From assembly GCF_026230105.1 (NCBI RefSeq), contig NC_079476.1, positions 4,919,209-4,983,208 on the forward strand: a stretch of 64,000 bases of DNA, written 5' to 3'. The notes under the pieces were generated by a model. It worked only from the letters and a program-made list of their open reading frames with translations. It searched no databases and was not told the DNA's origin. The stretch comes from Diorhabda sublineata. Lineage: Eukaryota > Arthropoda > Insecta > Coleoptera > Chrysomelidae. The position numbers and the translations under genes were made by a program. Positions 33,620 through 45,424 of the stretch are shown in pieces. The number at the start of each line of letters is the position of its first letter. The first letter of the stretch is position 1.

Positions 33620-34695
33620 ATGCGTTGGAACAGTGAGGAGCGTGCGTTTGCCGTTGAGGTTTACTTTTCGAGCGGATGTTCTGTGATCGCAACCCAGCGC
33701 GCCTTTCGGAATCGCTTTAATTTAGCCCCCTTGGCCCCTGTCCCGGACCGGAAATCAATTGTTACGTGGGTCACTACGTTCAGACAAACTGCAAGTGTGA
33801 CAAGACGAAGAACTGGAGTCCCTCGGCCCATTAGATCACCGGAGAACATTGAGTTAGTTAGAACTTCAGTGTTGCGATCACCACGGCGTTCTGCGCGCAA
33901 ACATGCGTCTGCCCTTGGACTTTCCGATCGTTCTGTGAGGAGAATACTTCATGATGATCTTCATTTTCATCCATACAAGATGGCAATTGTGCAGGAACTT
34001 TCTGAACGTGACTTCAATTCTCGGAGGAACGCGTGTGAGGTTTTTCTGGAAGTCGTTCCTGAGGACGCTATTGTTTTTTTAGTGATGAAGCCCATTTTCA
34101 TTTGTGTGGATCCGTAAACAAACAAAACATGCGCTACTGGGCTGATACCAATCCTCGACAATTGCATCAACGGCCTTTGCATTCACCTAAAGTCACAGTG
34201 TGGTGTGCAATTTACTCACGTGGAATTATTGGTCCCTGGTTCTTTGAGGAAAATGAAGTCACAGTGGCAGTGAATTCGCACCGGTATGTAAACATGTTAC
34301 AGGAATTTTTTTTCCCACGGCTAGATGAGTTGGACTTAGGGGACACTTGGTTCCAACAAGACGGAGCAACGGCACACACTTCAAGAACATCGATGGCTGT
34401 TTTGAGGGAACACTTCCCAGAGCGCCTTATCTCAATTAGGGGCGATTTGGAGTGGCCAGCCCGCTCTCCCGATTTGACCCCTTGTGATTATTTCCTATGG
34501 GGTTTTTTGAAATCCCGTGTGTATGTGAACCGTCCAAGGACCCTACAAGATTTGAAGACGAACATCCAGGAAGAAATTGCCAACATAACGCCTGCTATGC
34601 TGGCAAGAGTCATGACAAACGCCAGAAATCGGTTTACTCAGTGTATGGAGAATGGGGGACGTCACCTAACTGATTTGATCTTCAAAACTCAGTAA
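33620..34695 (+). pseudogene. DD41D transposase, single frameshift
   Basis: Cuts and pastes the element by a DDE/D mechanism in the nucleus. Two overlapping frames cover it: 33554-34117 and 34102-34695. ATG 33620 (MRWNSEERAFAVE) is the likelier start because the family begins with this block; in-frame ATG 33554 would add 22 residues. The N-terminal part holds two helix-turn-helix regions (CSVIATQRAFRNRF; SARKHASALGLSDRSVRRIL) joined by an Arg-rich linker (VTRRRTGVPRP). Catalytic Asp 1 is in FSDEAHFHL (34084-34086), Asp 2 in QQDGATAH (34360-34362) and Asp 3 in LTPCDYFLWG (34486-34488). There are 41 residues between the last two. The frame breaks at seven T's (34074-34080); eight T's would give one frame of about 358 codons. 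All catalytic residues are intact. Confidence 0.9.
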
Positions 34696-34777
34696 AACAA
34701 AACTTTATGTATGTGCCTGTATTATAAAAAACGAATAAAAATTTTCTGATTCATACAATAAGTTTTATTAACTTTTG

Positions 34778-34806
34778 AAAAAAGGAAGTTATGCTGCCGC
34801 ACCCTG
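34778..34806 (-). repeat. Right terminal inverted repeat of DD41D element
   Basis: Exact inverse copy of 33487-33515, followed by TA. Confidence 0.92.
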
Positions 34807-34809
34807 TAT

Positions 34810-35535
34810 TTATTGTAAGTGAAGAGTAATTTGAGTAATTAATAAAGTAATTACATAATATTGTTATAGAAGGAATTAAGAAATTATACAGTTCACGCAC
34901 TATTAGATAACGACAATTTAATTGATCTACTCTACAAACGCAAATAATCTTACTTAAAATAAATTATCTAGTAGTTAATAACCCAAATGTGAACGCTCTT
35001 GAGTGTAATGAAGTTTTTAAAATGAACTCATTCATGATTTAGTCTTATCTATGCATATTGATTGTATAAGAAATTTTATGAAATTATAATTAGAAAACAA
35101 AACTCATATTGACGCATTTAAAAAAGTATATCACGTAATACAGTCAAAATCTGCAACATAAAAAAAATATTGAATATCAATTGAAAGTGATGGCGAAAGT
35201 ATTGTTACTCATTTTTGTCGTAATTTTCTATCCCTTTCCTATGATTCCGTTATATTTCTCATATTTGATCAAACTGTTTTACCGGCCTAAATCTTTGCTG
35301 TTTCCTTGGTTTACTTTTATGAAATAGATATTTTGGGTGTAAGCGAATCAAAAAAAGCGTTCGGGAAATTGCAAACCAGTTTCATAAGAACTAACGTTAA
35401 GCTAATTTTGAAGCTAACGAAGGGATAATAAACAGGATTGTCTATACACGTCTCATTTTTGTTTCGTAAATTAGAAAGAATAATATATTAAGTACGTAGC
35501 GGTAGAAAATGTCACTTAAGATAACATAGCTATAG
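34810..35535. other. No recognised gene
   Basis: A+T-rich sequence between the DD41D element and the inverted-repeat complex; no family recognised. Confidence 0.4.
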
Positions 35536-35536
35536 G

Positions 35537-37109
35537 AACAAACAGAAAAAACAATAAGAAAGAAATTAAGTGCCACATTACGAAAGTTATTGTGAAATTG
35601 GTTATTCTGCTAACTTATGCCTCTGCTAACAAGTTAACAAATCACATATTATTTTTCAGGGAACGCTTCAACCGATGTCATTAAAGTTAGCAGAGCAATA
35701 TGAGCAGACAGAAAAAACAATAAGCAAAAAATTAAATGCTTATTAAGTGCCATATTACGAAAGTTTTTGAGAAATTGGCTGTTCTGCAAGTTAAATGTGC
35801 AAAATCAATAGATAATGTAAATAGAATGCTTCCATAATTGAATGCTCCGTTTATCGATGATTATTCTTTCATGGAATTGGCACCTGTTTTCGGAGAGTGA
35901 AAAAGCTTCACAAAAGGATGTCGCAAAGAAATGAATGTTTCAGAGTTTTATCAGGAAAACACTATCATTCGACCAATGCTAATTAAATGCTGCAGAACGG
36001 ACACTTCACGAAAGAAATGACTTTTTTCGATTTCTACAGCGAAAACTGAGAAAAAGTCATTTTTTTGTGACTCATCATTAAATTGGCATTAGTCGAGCAC
36101 TTAATTGTTCAGGCTCTAACAAGGCCACACGATTTTATAATTCTTGGGCAATAATTGTGTTCTGCTGAAAAAACTCGGAAACACTCCAAAAAATTAATTT
36201 TTCTCGCAGCATTTAGTTGGCATTAGCCAACGAGTCTATAATTATTACGCAATGATAGTGTTCTGCTGAGAAACTTTAGAAAAAATCAATTTTTTGCGAC
36301 GTCGTTTTGCGAAGCTTTTCTACAGGTTGAAATTGTCTAATTCCATGCAAAAATAGAAGAATTTTCTTTTACAAAAAATTACATAAAGCATCCACATTTT
36401 ATTTCAGAATTGTATAGAGTAATAAAACCTCATTAGGTATGCAAAGGGACCACATAGTGACCCAACGAATATTTAAGCCACTTTCATAGTTTGGCATTGA
36501 TTTCATTGTAAAATTCCTTCTTTTTATCAAGTGCAGGTAGGGGTTGGGGTCAATATACGGGTTTAGCCTATTGTTATCTATTCACGAACACTAAAAATAG
36601 TGTGCCAAAGGAGTGCCGGTAGGATACTCGTAAAAAGGAAAGCCGAATCTGAATTATGGTTGGAATTAGACAGAGGCACTAATAGAAGGTTAAACGGTAC
36701 CTGTTAAACGCAAAACGTAACTGTATAATCTACTACCTAAGTAATCCCTACACATTATTTCAATATTGACACTTCTGGCTTGAAAACATACTTTTGCTAA
36801 TTCTCTTACGCAATTACTTGAAATTTTAATACTACAAAATAATACTATTTCAAGTCCGACACCGAAATTGAGCCGAACTGGACGGAATTCCCCATTTTAT
36901 TACTCTATACCTTTCTGAAATAAACTATAATTAGTATTTAATTTCATTATCTATTGATTTTGCACATTTAACTTGCATTCCTAAGTTAACTCAGCAGAAC
37001 AGCCAATTTTTGAAAAACAACGAAAATTTCGTAATATAACAGTTAATTAGCATTTAATTTTCCGTTTATTGTTTTACCTGTTTGCTCTTCTAACTTTAAT
37101 GACATCGGT
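35537..37109. repeat. Large imperfect inverted repeat with internal degenerate repeats
   Basis: Arm 35671-35817 (accgatgtcattaaagttag ... aaaatcaatagataatg) recurs inverted at 36945-37109. Part of the arm (aaaaacaataag ... ttacgaaagtt) also occurs directly at 35547-35600. A second inverted pair, tttatttcag..tatagagtaataa, lies at 36398-36424 and 36895-36922. Relative to the second arm, the first is interrupted by about 565 bp (35820-36395) of degenerate repeats sharing ggcattagtc/ggcattagcc, aataattgtgttctgctga and aaaaaatcaattttt. No coding family seen. It looks like a decayed foldback or non-autonomous DNA transposon that gained an insertion. Confidence 0.65.
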
Positions 37110-37114
37110 AGAAA

Positions 37115-38560
37115 AATTAAAAATACTATATTTTCCAAAATCTCAAGTAATATAAGGTAGTATTACATATCTAAAAATGAAAAGAAAAAAACTTGTAACC
37201 TGATAGAGTTCTTTTAACTTTGTTGCAATTAACCTCATTACAATTAAAAGTTGAAAAATAAAGTGAGAACACTAAGGATTATTTTAAATACTGGACAATC
37301 GATAAGAAAAATTCTTTTACCTTAATTTAGATAGATAATATCTTGTGGTTCAGAGTCGAATCAAAGGAATCGCCCCTCATAAAACCTCTTCAGCTTACAA
37401 CTAATTATTATATTGAAAATGCATGCGATATAATATGCGATATAATAAAAATTGTTCTGTACGAATGAACTGTATTTTGATAATTAAATTTGGTCGACAT
37501 TAAAACGTTCTTCTCAGGTTTCATGAAAATGTTACGGCCCGCGGGAACGGTTTTTAAATATACGTATCATATTCGAAAAAAATAAAAGCAAAACCTTTAT
37601 GAGATTCTCATATCAGGTGCAACCTCGGGTGCACATACCGCGTTCCCATTCAAAACTCCAGCAGCGAAAACTAAACACCGTTGCCACTTCGACAAATTTT
37701 AATCCTGAACAAGAATGTTCTTTACAAAGTAGCAAACTGTAAATTAGTTTTTATTCATCAAATTATTCACAATAAAAATTATAACACATATTTAGAAACA
37801 TTCTATAGTGTATTCATTCAACGAGAAAGGAATTATACCTATGTGAAAGCAATAAAAACAGGGTTATCTCTATAAACAATATCCGTTCCTTCTAATAAAA
37901 TATTTTTTTGTACTTCCAGCAGAAGAGATAGCTTGTTGGAGACGATCATTTTTGACTTTTTGACAAATGACTGAATGAAAAATATTCTCCTACAAAAGAC
38001 TGGCGAAAAAATCGATTAAAAATCGTTATTTAGAAGTTTTATCAACTTTTCCAATCAACATGATCGCGCTGGTGTGAGCTAACAGCTCCTCCAACAATTT
38101 AAAACCAAAAATATAGTTGAGTAAGTACAACTTTTCCCGTGACGTAGGTATAACTTCCAAACTGACATCACAATTTGTAATTATTAGCAAGAACATTTTA
38201 TAAAAAGGTTATAAGGAAAAAAAATGATTATAAACTATTTTTGAAAGAAAGTATATTCATCTAATCGATATAGTATAATATTTAGTGTTATGTAACTTGT
38301 AAAGTTTTTGAATACTATCAAAATTCATGAATGTTTTTATAACTAGCAATAGTTATATTTTTGACGTTAAAAACAAAATTCAAAATCTAGCATATCACAA
38401 AAACGGATCCGATAAACATAATATGAGAGCTATTTTGGATTCTGTACCTAACCAGTTGAATTCTCGCGAACAACAAAATGTCTGTTGGTCTGTGTAATCT
38501 CAGGAGTTCAATGAAAGGCACCTAACCTGTTCAAAGGATTACTGAAATTAATGCTGATGC
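37115..38560. other. No recognised gene
   Basis: A+T-rich apart from a G+C-richer patch at 37530-37680 with gcccgcgggaacgg and ataccgcgttcccattc. The two share inverted gggaacg/cgttccc words. No family recognised. Confidence 0.4.
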
Positions 38561-38579
38561 TTTTGTGGTATATTCCTAT

Positions 38580-38825
38580 GAAATCTTGTATATACTTAAT
38601 CCCGTTATAGTTTTGAATAATACTAGCTGTAAAAAAATAACTACTAGCAGTGATATGTGGATTATAGTACTTAAGGTGTTGATTAGGTATGTAGAAAATA
38701 CTATTCTTAGATTACCACCACATCGCTGCGATTTGGATCCAATCGAACTTATTTGGGTAGAAATTGAAGGATATATATCTAGTTGCAATATAATTAAACT
38801 TGAAATTAAAATTAAAAAATGACAA
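38580..38825 (+). mobile_element. IS630-type (DDE_3) transposase C-terminal fragment
   Basis: Plus-strand frame ending with ENTILRLPPHRCDLDPIELI and WVEIEGYISSCNI (38690-38790). The L-P-P-(Y/H)..L-(N/D)-P-I-E-L-I-W block carries the third catalytic residue (Glu) of the DDE_3 family. The upstream part of the frame (38565-38680) is poorly conserved, and the HTH and first two acidic residues are missing. The minus-strand frame over the same bases is a shadow. Confidence 0.7.
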
Positions 38826-38829
38826 AAAA

Positions 38830-39145
38830 GTGGTATATTAGCCTTTTATCAATAATTTCTGAAATCTATTAGAATGCGTTTATGAGCCAATTTGAGTCAG
38901 TTGCAGCAATCTTACATCCTACTTTAGATTTGGTCTGCGTTCACATAGACCTACTAAAACGGGAAAAGACATTTTGAAACCGATAAAAAATCAAATAAAT
39001 ATAAACAATATTATATTATTCAATATTGCACACATTAACGTAAATTTGTTTAAGTCTCATTCACATTTCAAGTATTCTATTTCTTTCCTTCGTTGCCGTT
39101 GAATAAGAAGGAATTGAATCCAGCTCCAACCGGTGGACGTGTTAG
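38830..39145. other. No recognised gene
   Basis: A+T-rich; no family recognised. Confidence 0.4.
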
Positions 39146-39149
39146 ATTC

Positions 39150-39490
39150 CGTGGCGGTTCTCGCAAACAGTCATTTTGTTCGATGGCCTACCAATCATTA
39201 GAGCTCCAAGCTCCAATATCACTGAATCTGATTTAGGACTACCTGAACAAGCTATATGAGATAAGTAAGAAAAGTTAAGTCCAATACATTCCGAAACTTA
39301 GTGGAGTGAAGAGTGAAGGGAAACGGAATAGGAGCAGATACGCCCCTCATAGGACTTAAGCCCTTTTGTGTCAACCGTTCTAGAATAATTGAGAAAACCC
39401 GAATACTAACTGGAGTCTTGTTGGCTGTACAGGCTCAGAAGAACATTCTCTTGAACTGTGAGAAACTACAGGGATTCTACATATATACTA
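39150..39490 (+). mobile_element. Jockey-like retrotransposon C-terminal fragment
   Basis: Plus strand reads GIGADTPLIGLKPFCVNRSR (39315-39380), then after a short deletion RILTGVLLA and a degraded NCEKLQG tail. It is the same protein region as the minus-strand copy at 31400-31900 (ADKPFVGPEFFCG, RILTGVLSGH), but with a deletion joining the two blocks. The part before 39313 is in mixed frames and not diagnostic. Confidence 0.6.
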
Positions 39491-39999
39491 TAAGATTGTA
39501 TAGTGAATGTACTCAATAAGGTTTATGGTTCATAAAGATTTAAGGTAGTCAAACTAAAATACCATAAACTATATGTGTGAGTATACATTTATTATAGATT
39601 AACTGCCTCATTTTTTTCATTGAGGACATTCGCCTTCTCCATTAAATGAATGGGATATGAGTGATTATGCTAGTTTTATATATTTTCCCCTCGGTCCAAG
39701 CAGAACAGCTTATAGCTAAAGTACTTTTCGAACGAAACTGATTCTCAAAAATAAACGTAAAATAATTAGTACAAAAAGAGACAGAGACAAAAAACTGACT
39801 TATATTTAAAGAAAAATTCCATTTTGAAATTTAAAAATATAACTCGTTAAGACAAAGAATCTTAAAAATAGTTGTCTTTTACAAAATATAAAGCCAACAG
39901 TTAAGAAATCAAATCAATTATCAGCTTTTGTTCATAACTGCCGACGCCTAAACTTTGGTATAAAATTTAATACTAGAACATTCGTGAGGGAAAAACTCG

Positions 40000-40765
40000 A
40001 CTGAGGCGACACCCCTGTAACTCAGCGGAAAAAAACTGAACTGTATTTTTCTTAGTAAAATCTTAAAGCTGCTAAAGCGGTCACTTTATTGCGACAATGT
40101 CAAATTCAGCGAGAAGAGGCCACTGCGATAAACATGAGTCAGTCTGTTGTTTCCAGAGTTTACCATCGTTACCAAGAGACTGGTTGATTTAATCAAAGAC
40201 GTAGGTGCACAACTGAGGATGACGCTGAGAAATCGGCCTCTCACTGGTATTCAAGTCCAACAAGAGCTCAGAGTTACGCGAGAAGTAACTCTAAGTGCTT
40301 GGATAGTCAGAAGAAAACTAGTGACAGCTAACTTTGAGCCGAAAAGGTCAGATACTGTACCGAAATGAACCCCAGCACACCGAGCAGCCCTGCGACGATT
40401 TGTCAGGAAATACGTTAATTGGACTGACGAATAAAGGGCCCCATTCTCTTCTCAAGCGAAAGCAGAGTGTGTTCGCATGGTAGCGATAGAAGAGGACTAA
40501 TTTACAGAAGATCTGGAGAAAGATTCGAGCAGTAAAGAAAACTACAGGTTGCGTATGTCAATTTTTACAGGATGTCGAAATTGCTATTAGCTATCGCGTA
40601 GTCCGGACTTAGATTCTGTCGAGAATATATGGTAATAACTTAAGAAAACAGTTCGGGCTAGAAATCCAGCACCAGCAATGGAAACTGCGTCATAAAAAGC
40701 GATTGGAAGTTGTTATCCGGACCAAGAGCATGATATATTAATTTCAAGTTTAGAGTTGAAGCAAC
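40000..40765 (+). mobile_element. Tc1-like transposase relic
   Basis: Plus-strand relic. TLLRQCQIQREEATAINMSQ and SVVSRVYHRYQETG (40080-40185) form the first HTH. IQVQQELRVTREVTLSAWIV and RRKLV follow (40250-40320), the second HTH, then HRAALRRFVRKYVNWTDE (40380-40430). In other frames come the first Asp region and GSDRRGLIYRRSGERFEQ (40470-40535). A deletion leads to SPDLDSVENIW-like and QKTVRARNPAPAMET near 40600-40685. The second catalytic block is missing. Multiple stops. Sister Tc1 pieces are at 11380, 50690 and 58365. Confidence 0.85.
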
Positions 40766-40769
40766 TATT

Positions 40770-41920
40770 TTCTTATCTGTTAATTATAACCCTTTTTCAT
40801 TATTTAAAATTCCTTTTCAAACAGACCACTAATTATAAAGTTGAGACTATTGGTTTTAAGATGCTAAGATCTGAAAAACAATGGAAGTTACAGATCTTTT
40901 GCTAGAGACATTTGACCTCGAGCGTTTATGTTTTAAATTATACATTTTATATCAGTTTTTTCAAGTTCTTTTTATTCGAACGTTTGAAAGTAACAGCAAC
41001 TTTTTTATGTGTACCACGGTAAACGATGTGCCATCGAACAAAATCATGTTTTTCAAATTATATTGTGAAACAACACAGAAAATTTTTATTGTTTTTATCG
41101 CACGGTATTCATTTATTACTTATTACCTTATTTTTAATACGTTGTTTTTAAAAATTTCTACTGGTATTATTTTGTTTCAGTTATTCGATTTTAATTTTAA
41201 AAAATGGATTCACCATATTCTCGATACAACCACACGACAACACCGCACATTATAAGCATTTGCATCTCTTGCATCATCAGGCACATGTCCAACCGCCCAG
41301 AAATTACGATAATAACGCCCATAAAAAATAATGTTCACGATCCATCTTGCATCCTGCATCCTTACATAACAGGCTCGTGGTCAGAAGCAAACAACGGTCA
41401 AGACAAAAAGTTTAAGAAACAACACGACTAATTACGGTAACTAAACTATTTTAATAATTATGGAGTTATTCAACGGGTCGATGCTTTTAGCGGATAAGGA
41501 ATTTCTACGGGGTGTTTGGAAATGCATGTTACGGAATAAAATGTTGTTTAATACGTAATATTCTGTATAGTTTCACCTTCGTTGGACCTTATGGTATAAA
41601 ATTAGAAAACACTCAGCTAATTATCATGGGCCGTCAAGATTTTCGTAACACCGAGACGACCTTTATTTCTAAAATGGAAATACCCGTCCAATAATAGAAA
41701 AAAAATTTATTAACCCTAACACGTACCACTTTTCAATAGCTTAATTATGCCTGTTTATATCAGCAGGTAGGTAATTTTATAAAGGTAAATTTTATGGCCA
41801 AAAAATACCTGAACTGTATTATTCGAAATAATAAATATAAAAATAACATTAAAAATTAGTATTCTGTTGAGTTTCATACTAAGTCGTTGTCTGTTTATAG
41901 TGTAAAAAGTGATTATAAAG
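40770..41920. other. No recognised gene
   Basis: Plus-strand frames of 124 codons (40881-41255) and 75 codons (41204-41431) overlap but are Phe/Ile/Thr-rich and resemble no family I know; they may be chance frames in T-rich DNA. Confidence 0.35.
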
Positions 41921-41926
41921 ACAAAA

Positions 41927-43025
41927 ATGTCGAGTCAAACGCGCCGCAGTTGCAAAACTTCTCCTAACAAATTTTTCTATATTTGTGGAGAATTTATGGT
42001 GAAATCCCAAGCCAGGCCATTTTCCGAAAATGTGGAAAAAGCCTATTTCAAATAATTAGTACTTAAATTGGAGACCAAGACAAGCAGTGGGCTCCCCACT
42101 CGTGCTGTGTTAGTTGTAGCGTGTCGTTGGTACAGTGGATGAATGGGAAGGAAAAAAAGCATGCCTTTTGCTATTCCAATGGTATGGCGGGAACCCACAA
42201 ACCATTTTGACGACTGCTACATTTGTCCAACAAAGACTGAAGGTTATTTCCAAGATATCTGAAACAACGTATCATCAGGAAGCTCCGAAGAACAATGCAC
42301 TGACCCTATTTTTACTCCAAGTAGTAGTTCCGGCTAACTACATTTGATTGTTCAAAATGAGTTGAATGATTTAACACGAGATTTGCGATTATCAAAGCAA
42401 CAGTCTGAACTTCTTGCTTCTCTTCTTAAGGAATGGAGCTTGTTAGCCAAAGAGCCAAAAATTACGACCTTTAGAAAAAGAAATGCTTCATTTTTTCAGC
42501 ATTCTACAGTATGGAAAATTCGTTGTGTTCGTGTACGGATATTGAGTGTGTAGCACCTATTTATTGACTCATCTAAATACAGTTCAAAAGCAGTGTTATT
42601 ACACAGTGAAGACTTAAAAGGCTATGGATGAAGAGGATGATGGATTCAAATACCTTAGAGAAGTCTTTTCCAAGTTTTCCAAGTTTATTGGGCCAAAATT
42701 AAGAAAATTGTTGGACGATGACAATTTTGCAAAAAAGCTCACCAGACAAGAACTTAGAACATGGAAGGCATTTGTTAGTGTAGTGAGGGGATTGCTGGGC
42801 AACAGTATGAATACAAACTACCAACAGTTAGTTAAATAACTTCCAGACGCTTATAAATCCCTTGGTGCTCGAATGTCATTGAAATTTCATTTCTTCTGTT
42901 CCCATCTACATTTTTCCCGAAAATTTGGGAGCTGTCAGTGATGCACAAGGTGAAAGGTTTCACCAAGATATTAGAGGATGGGATGGGATTCGGCCATGCT
43001 GGGTGATTACTGTTGGTTTTAAAAA
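41927..43025 (+). mobile_element. Degenerate copy of a large arthropod repeat-encoded protein
   Basis: Plus strand. RRSCKTSPNKFFYICGEFMV (41940-42000) keeps the start and a CxxC-like zinc region, followed by KSMPFAIPMVWREPTNHFDD and CYICPTK (42158-42235). QNELNDLTRDLRLSKQQSEL and LASLLKE follow (42353-42430), then SSKYSSKAVLLHSE, and FIGPKLRKLLDDDNFAKKLT with TWKAFVSVVRGLLGN (42687-42800). The tail is SLGARMSLKFHF near 42860, then a degraded region ending LGDYCW. The central half of the protein is deleted. This is a widespread insect repeat-associated family of unknown function with Cys-rich N-terminus and a His-rich C-terminal block. The frame is broken at several points. Confidence 0.6.
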
Positions 43026-43229
43026 AAAGTGTTCATAAAGTCCCCATAAAAGAAAAAAGTACACCTAATTGATATTTGGAGTGATTTTTTTCAAAGTTTT
43101 TGTTTTTAATAAATGTAAGGCATGTTTATTAGATGAAAACTATAAATATTGTCAATATATACGATTTAAAAAAGGACACGTTTTTTTAGGGATGTGTTGA
43201 TATTGAATCGGTTATCACTCTCTTTCGGC

Positions 43230-43680
43230 TTTGCATTAACACAAGATATAAGTTAATGGGAAGATTATCCAATATAATTAAGACACAGTTTCTAGTCAAA
43301 AAAGAAATACCAGAAAAAATAGAAACAGAAATATACCACAACCATACTGACACTCAAACAGAAACGAAATAAAAAGTATACGAAATAAGGGATAATATTA
43401 TAAAACCACGAACCACGTCATGAGGATGGGAGGAGAACGATTGATACATAAGATATATGAAAGACGAAATTACAAAAATAAGAATGAAGAACCGATGAGA
43501 ACCGGGAAATTATAGGAAAACAAAAATGGTAAAGGAAAACCGAGGAATAAGATTGTAGGAAATGGAACAAAAGGCACAGGATAGGGATGAACGGAAATAG
43601 CTGTCGAAAAGGACCCCACGAAGTGTCAGATATAGATTAAATAGAATTAGCCAGCAATTTAAACGTAAAATTAAGATCCC
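43230..43680 (+). mobile_element. RTE-like retrotransposon C-terminal relic
   Basis: Plus strand: YKLMGRLSNIIKTQFLVKKE and IPEKIETEIYHNHTDTQTE (43245-43360), the post-RT region, then KDEITKIRMKNR. In other frames EMEQKAQDRDE follows (43560-43595), near the C-terminus. Typical of the tail of RTE-like elements (K.E-I...T-K...Y, then a terminal D-R..W block). Decayed, with no polymerase core. Confidence 0.55.
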
Positions 43681-43689
43681 TTATAGTAT

Positions 43690-45180
43690 GTTATCCACAA
43701 TTAACAATTTACGGTTACGGTCACTCACAGCTTGAAGGCACGCGAAGCTTGTTCTTATTATTGCAAAACGTAATTCATTCAAAGTATAAGAACGAAGTTT
43801 TTTCCGAGCTTAGTGTTGTGGTGAAAACCTGAGCATTTAAGGTACCAATTTGGCATGTTAAAATTGTCACGTAAAACTCTTCATACGGATTCTCAATCAA
43901 TTCGTAGAACACGATTAACATTCACTGTCATACACGTATTTATAAATTATAAGTTTTAGATGCGTTTTTTCGTGAACTTTCAAAAAAATTAGTTGCTTCA
44001 CTTGTACACTCGACATTGTTTCTGGTGAAGCGAACAAAACAACTGATGCGAATGAAGACACCGGCTAAACTGATTTGTTAGCAGCTGTGGGTAACTGTAG
44101 TTTGGAACCGCGTTATTTAATAGCCATTCTTTATTTCAAAATTTAAATATTTCCATGAATGTTATCATGAAGTTTGGTTGTTTTCTGTTATATTGTACTT
44201 TTTGCTTTTATAGTTGTTGAATATTTCTCTTTTAGTAACCTATTGTTAGTTCCTAATTTATAATATAGTTCAATATGTACCTATAGATGTGGTAGTCTCT
44301 CAATTGTTATAAGATATCATCAAGAAAAGTTGCCTTCTTATTTATTGTTTATTGTGCATCAATTGTTGGTGAAAGAGCTCGAGACAAATAAATTTCGACT
44401 TACCGATGTTGTCGAGAGCGTCTAAGGATCTTCTAATTGATCTTTTTAATGGGCTATCACATCAGAATAAGCCAGAATGGCGAGCGAATTTTATTATGTA
44501 ATGATAGCGTCAATATTCTTAAAATTTTTCAGACTAATTCCAAACATACAAATTAAAACGTACGATAAAATATTATTTCATTCATACACGACAAAAATAG
44601 ATTCTGATAAATGTTTTCCTATGACGGTTTAGACTGTAATTGTGTTAAATTATGTATTCGTGTAACTGTGTATTTCTAAATAACTAACATCATGATCACA
44701 TTGTTATGTATCCGATATAAAAAAAATGTCCTTTGGAATCTTTTGACAATGAAAAGAAACAATACGTAGGATTGAAATTACAGGAAGTACAATGTTGATT
44801 TATGAATACGGTATAATGCAAAATGAGTACACATAAAACCGGTTTGGTATGAATATCCATCATTTTTGAATTAAGGTAATATATTGGAACTCTTACATCG
44901 TACATCTAAGCAGAAAAGTGCAACTATACTGTGACATTTTAATTGTTTTTAAATTGAGAAGCAATATTTCTTTACGATATTTTCTTACCTCTTAACTAAG
45001 TATTTGCTATTCAAATTATCATCATGTTGTGCCAAAACAACAGAATTATTATTTCTTTCTACTTACAGAAGTGAAGTTGATATAAGGTTTCTCCTGTTTA
45101 TTTTTTTGTAAATTTTTTTTCTGTCATCGCACTTTTCTTTTTATTTGTCAATAGAATTTTTTACAAATTAAATAATTTCA
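43690..45180. other. No recognised gene
   Basis: A+T-rich, long region without recognised coding sequence. One patch (43700-44090) has minus-strand stretches vaguely like a transposase N-terminus but no firm motif. Confidence 0.35.
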
Positions 45181-45188
45181 ATAAATCA

Positions 45189-45372
45189 ATATATTTCTTG
45201 ATGATTTGTCTTAATTTCAGAACTCTTTCCATTAGAAATAGGTAAAAATTTGACGCTTCGACCTACTTCAGTCTTTATCAAAATATTCTGATGTTTGAAT
45301 GTCACCAATTTCAACCTATTATTTTGAACTGAAAAGAGTGATAAAATCAAGACAAATCATCACGAAATATAT
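45189..45372. repeat. Small foldback element
   Basis: Arms 45189-45217 and 45343-45372 are inverted (atatatttcttgatgatttg against caaatcatcacgaaatatat) with a few mismatches. The centre includes gacgcttcgacctacttcag, a word I recall from repeats in other insect genomes. About 184 bp; a MITE-like or SINE-like unit. Confidence 0.55.
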
Positions 45373-45424
45373 GTAGAAAGGTCTAAGAAGAAGAAGTTGA
45401 CAAAAATTATATCGTTATGCGATC

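Larger units (their letters stand above)
33487..34806 (+). mobile_element. Complete DD41D Tc1/mariner-superfamily transposon (1,320 bp)
   Basis: Both ends are present. CAGGGTGCGGCAGCATAACT begins at 33487 and its exact complement ends at 34806; the inverted repeats match for 29 bp including the T/A run. TA flanks both sides (33485-33486 and 34807-34808), the expected target duplication. The transposase gene fills the centre (33620-34695). G+C content and codon use are visibly higher than in surrounding DNA, and identical ends mean it is the youngest element in the window. Only one lesion is visible, a frameshift at the T run 34074-34080. Confidence 0.95.

Noticed and set aside
40881..41255. 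124-codon plus-strand frame as a candidate host gene
   Set aside because: Phe/Ile-rich low-complexity composition, no recognised domain, no splice or promoter support.
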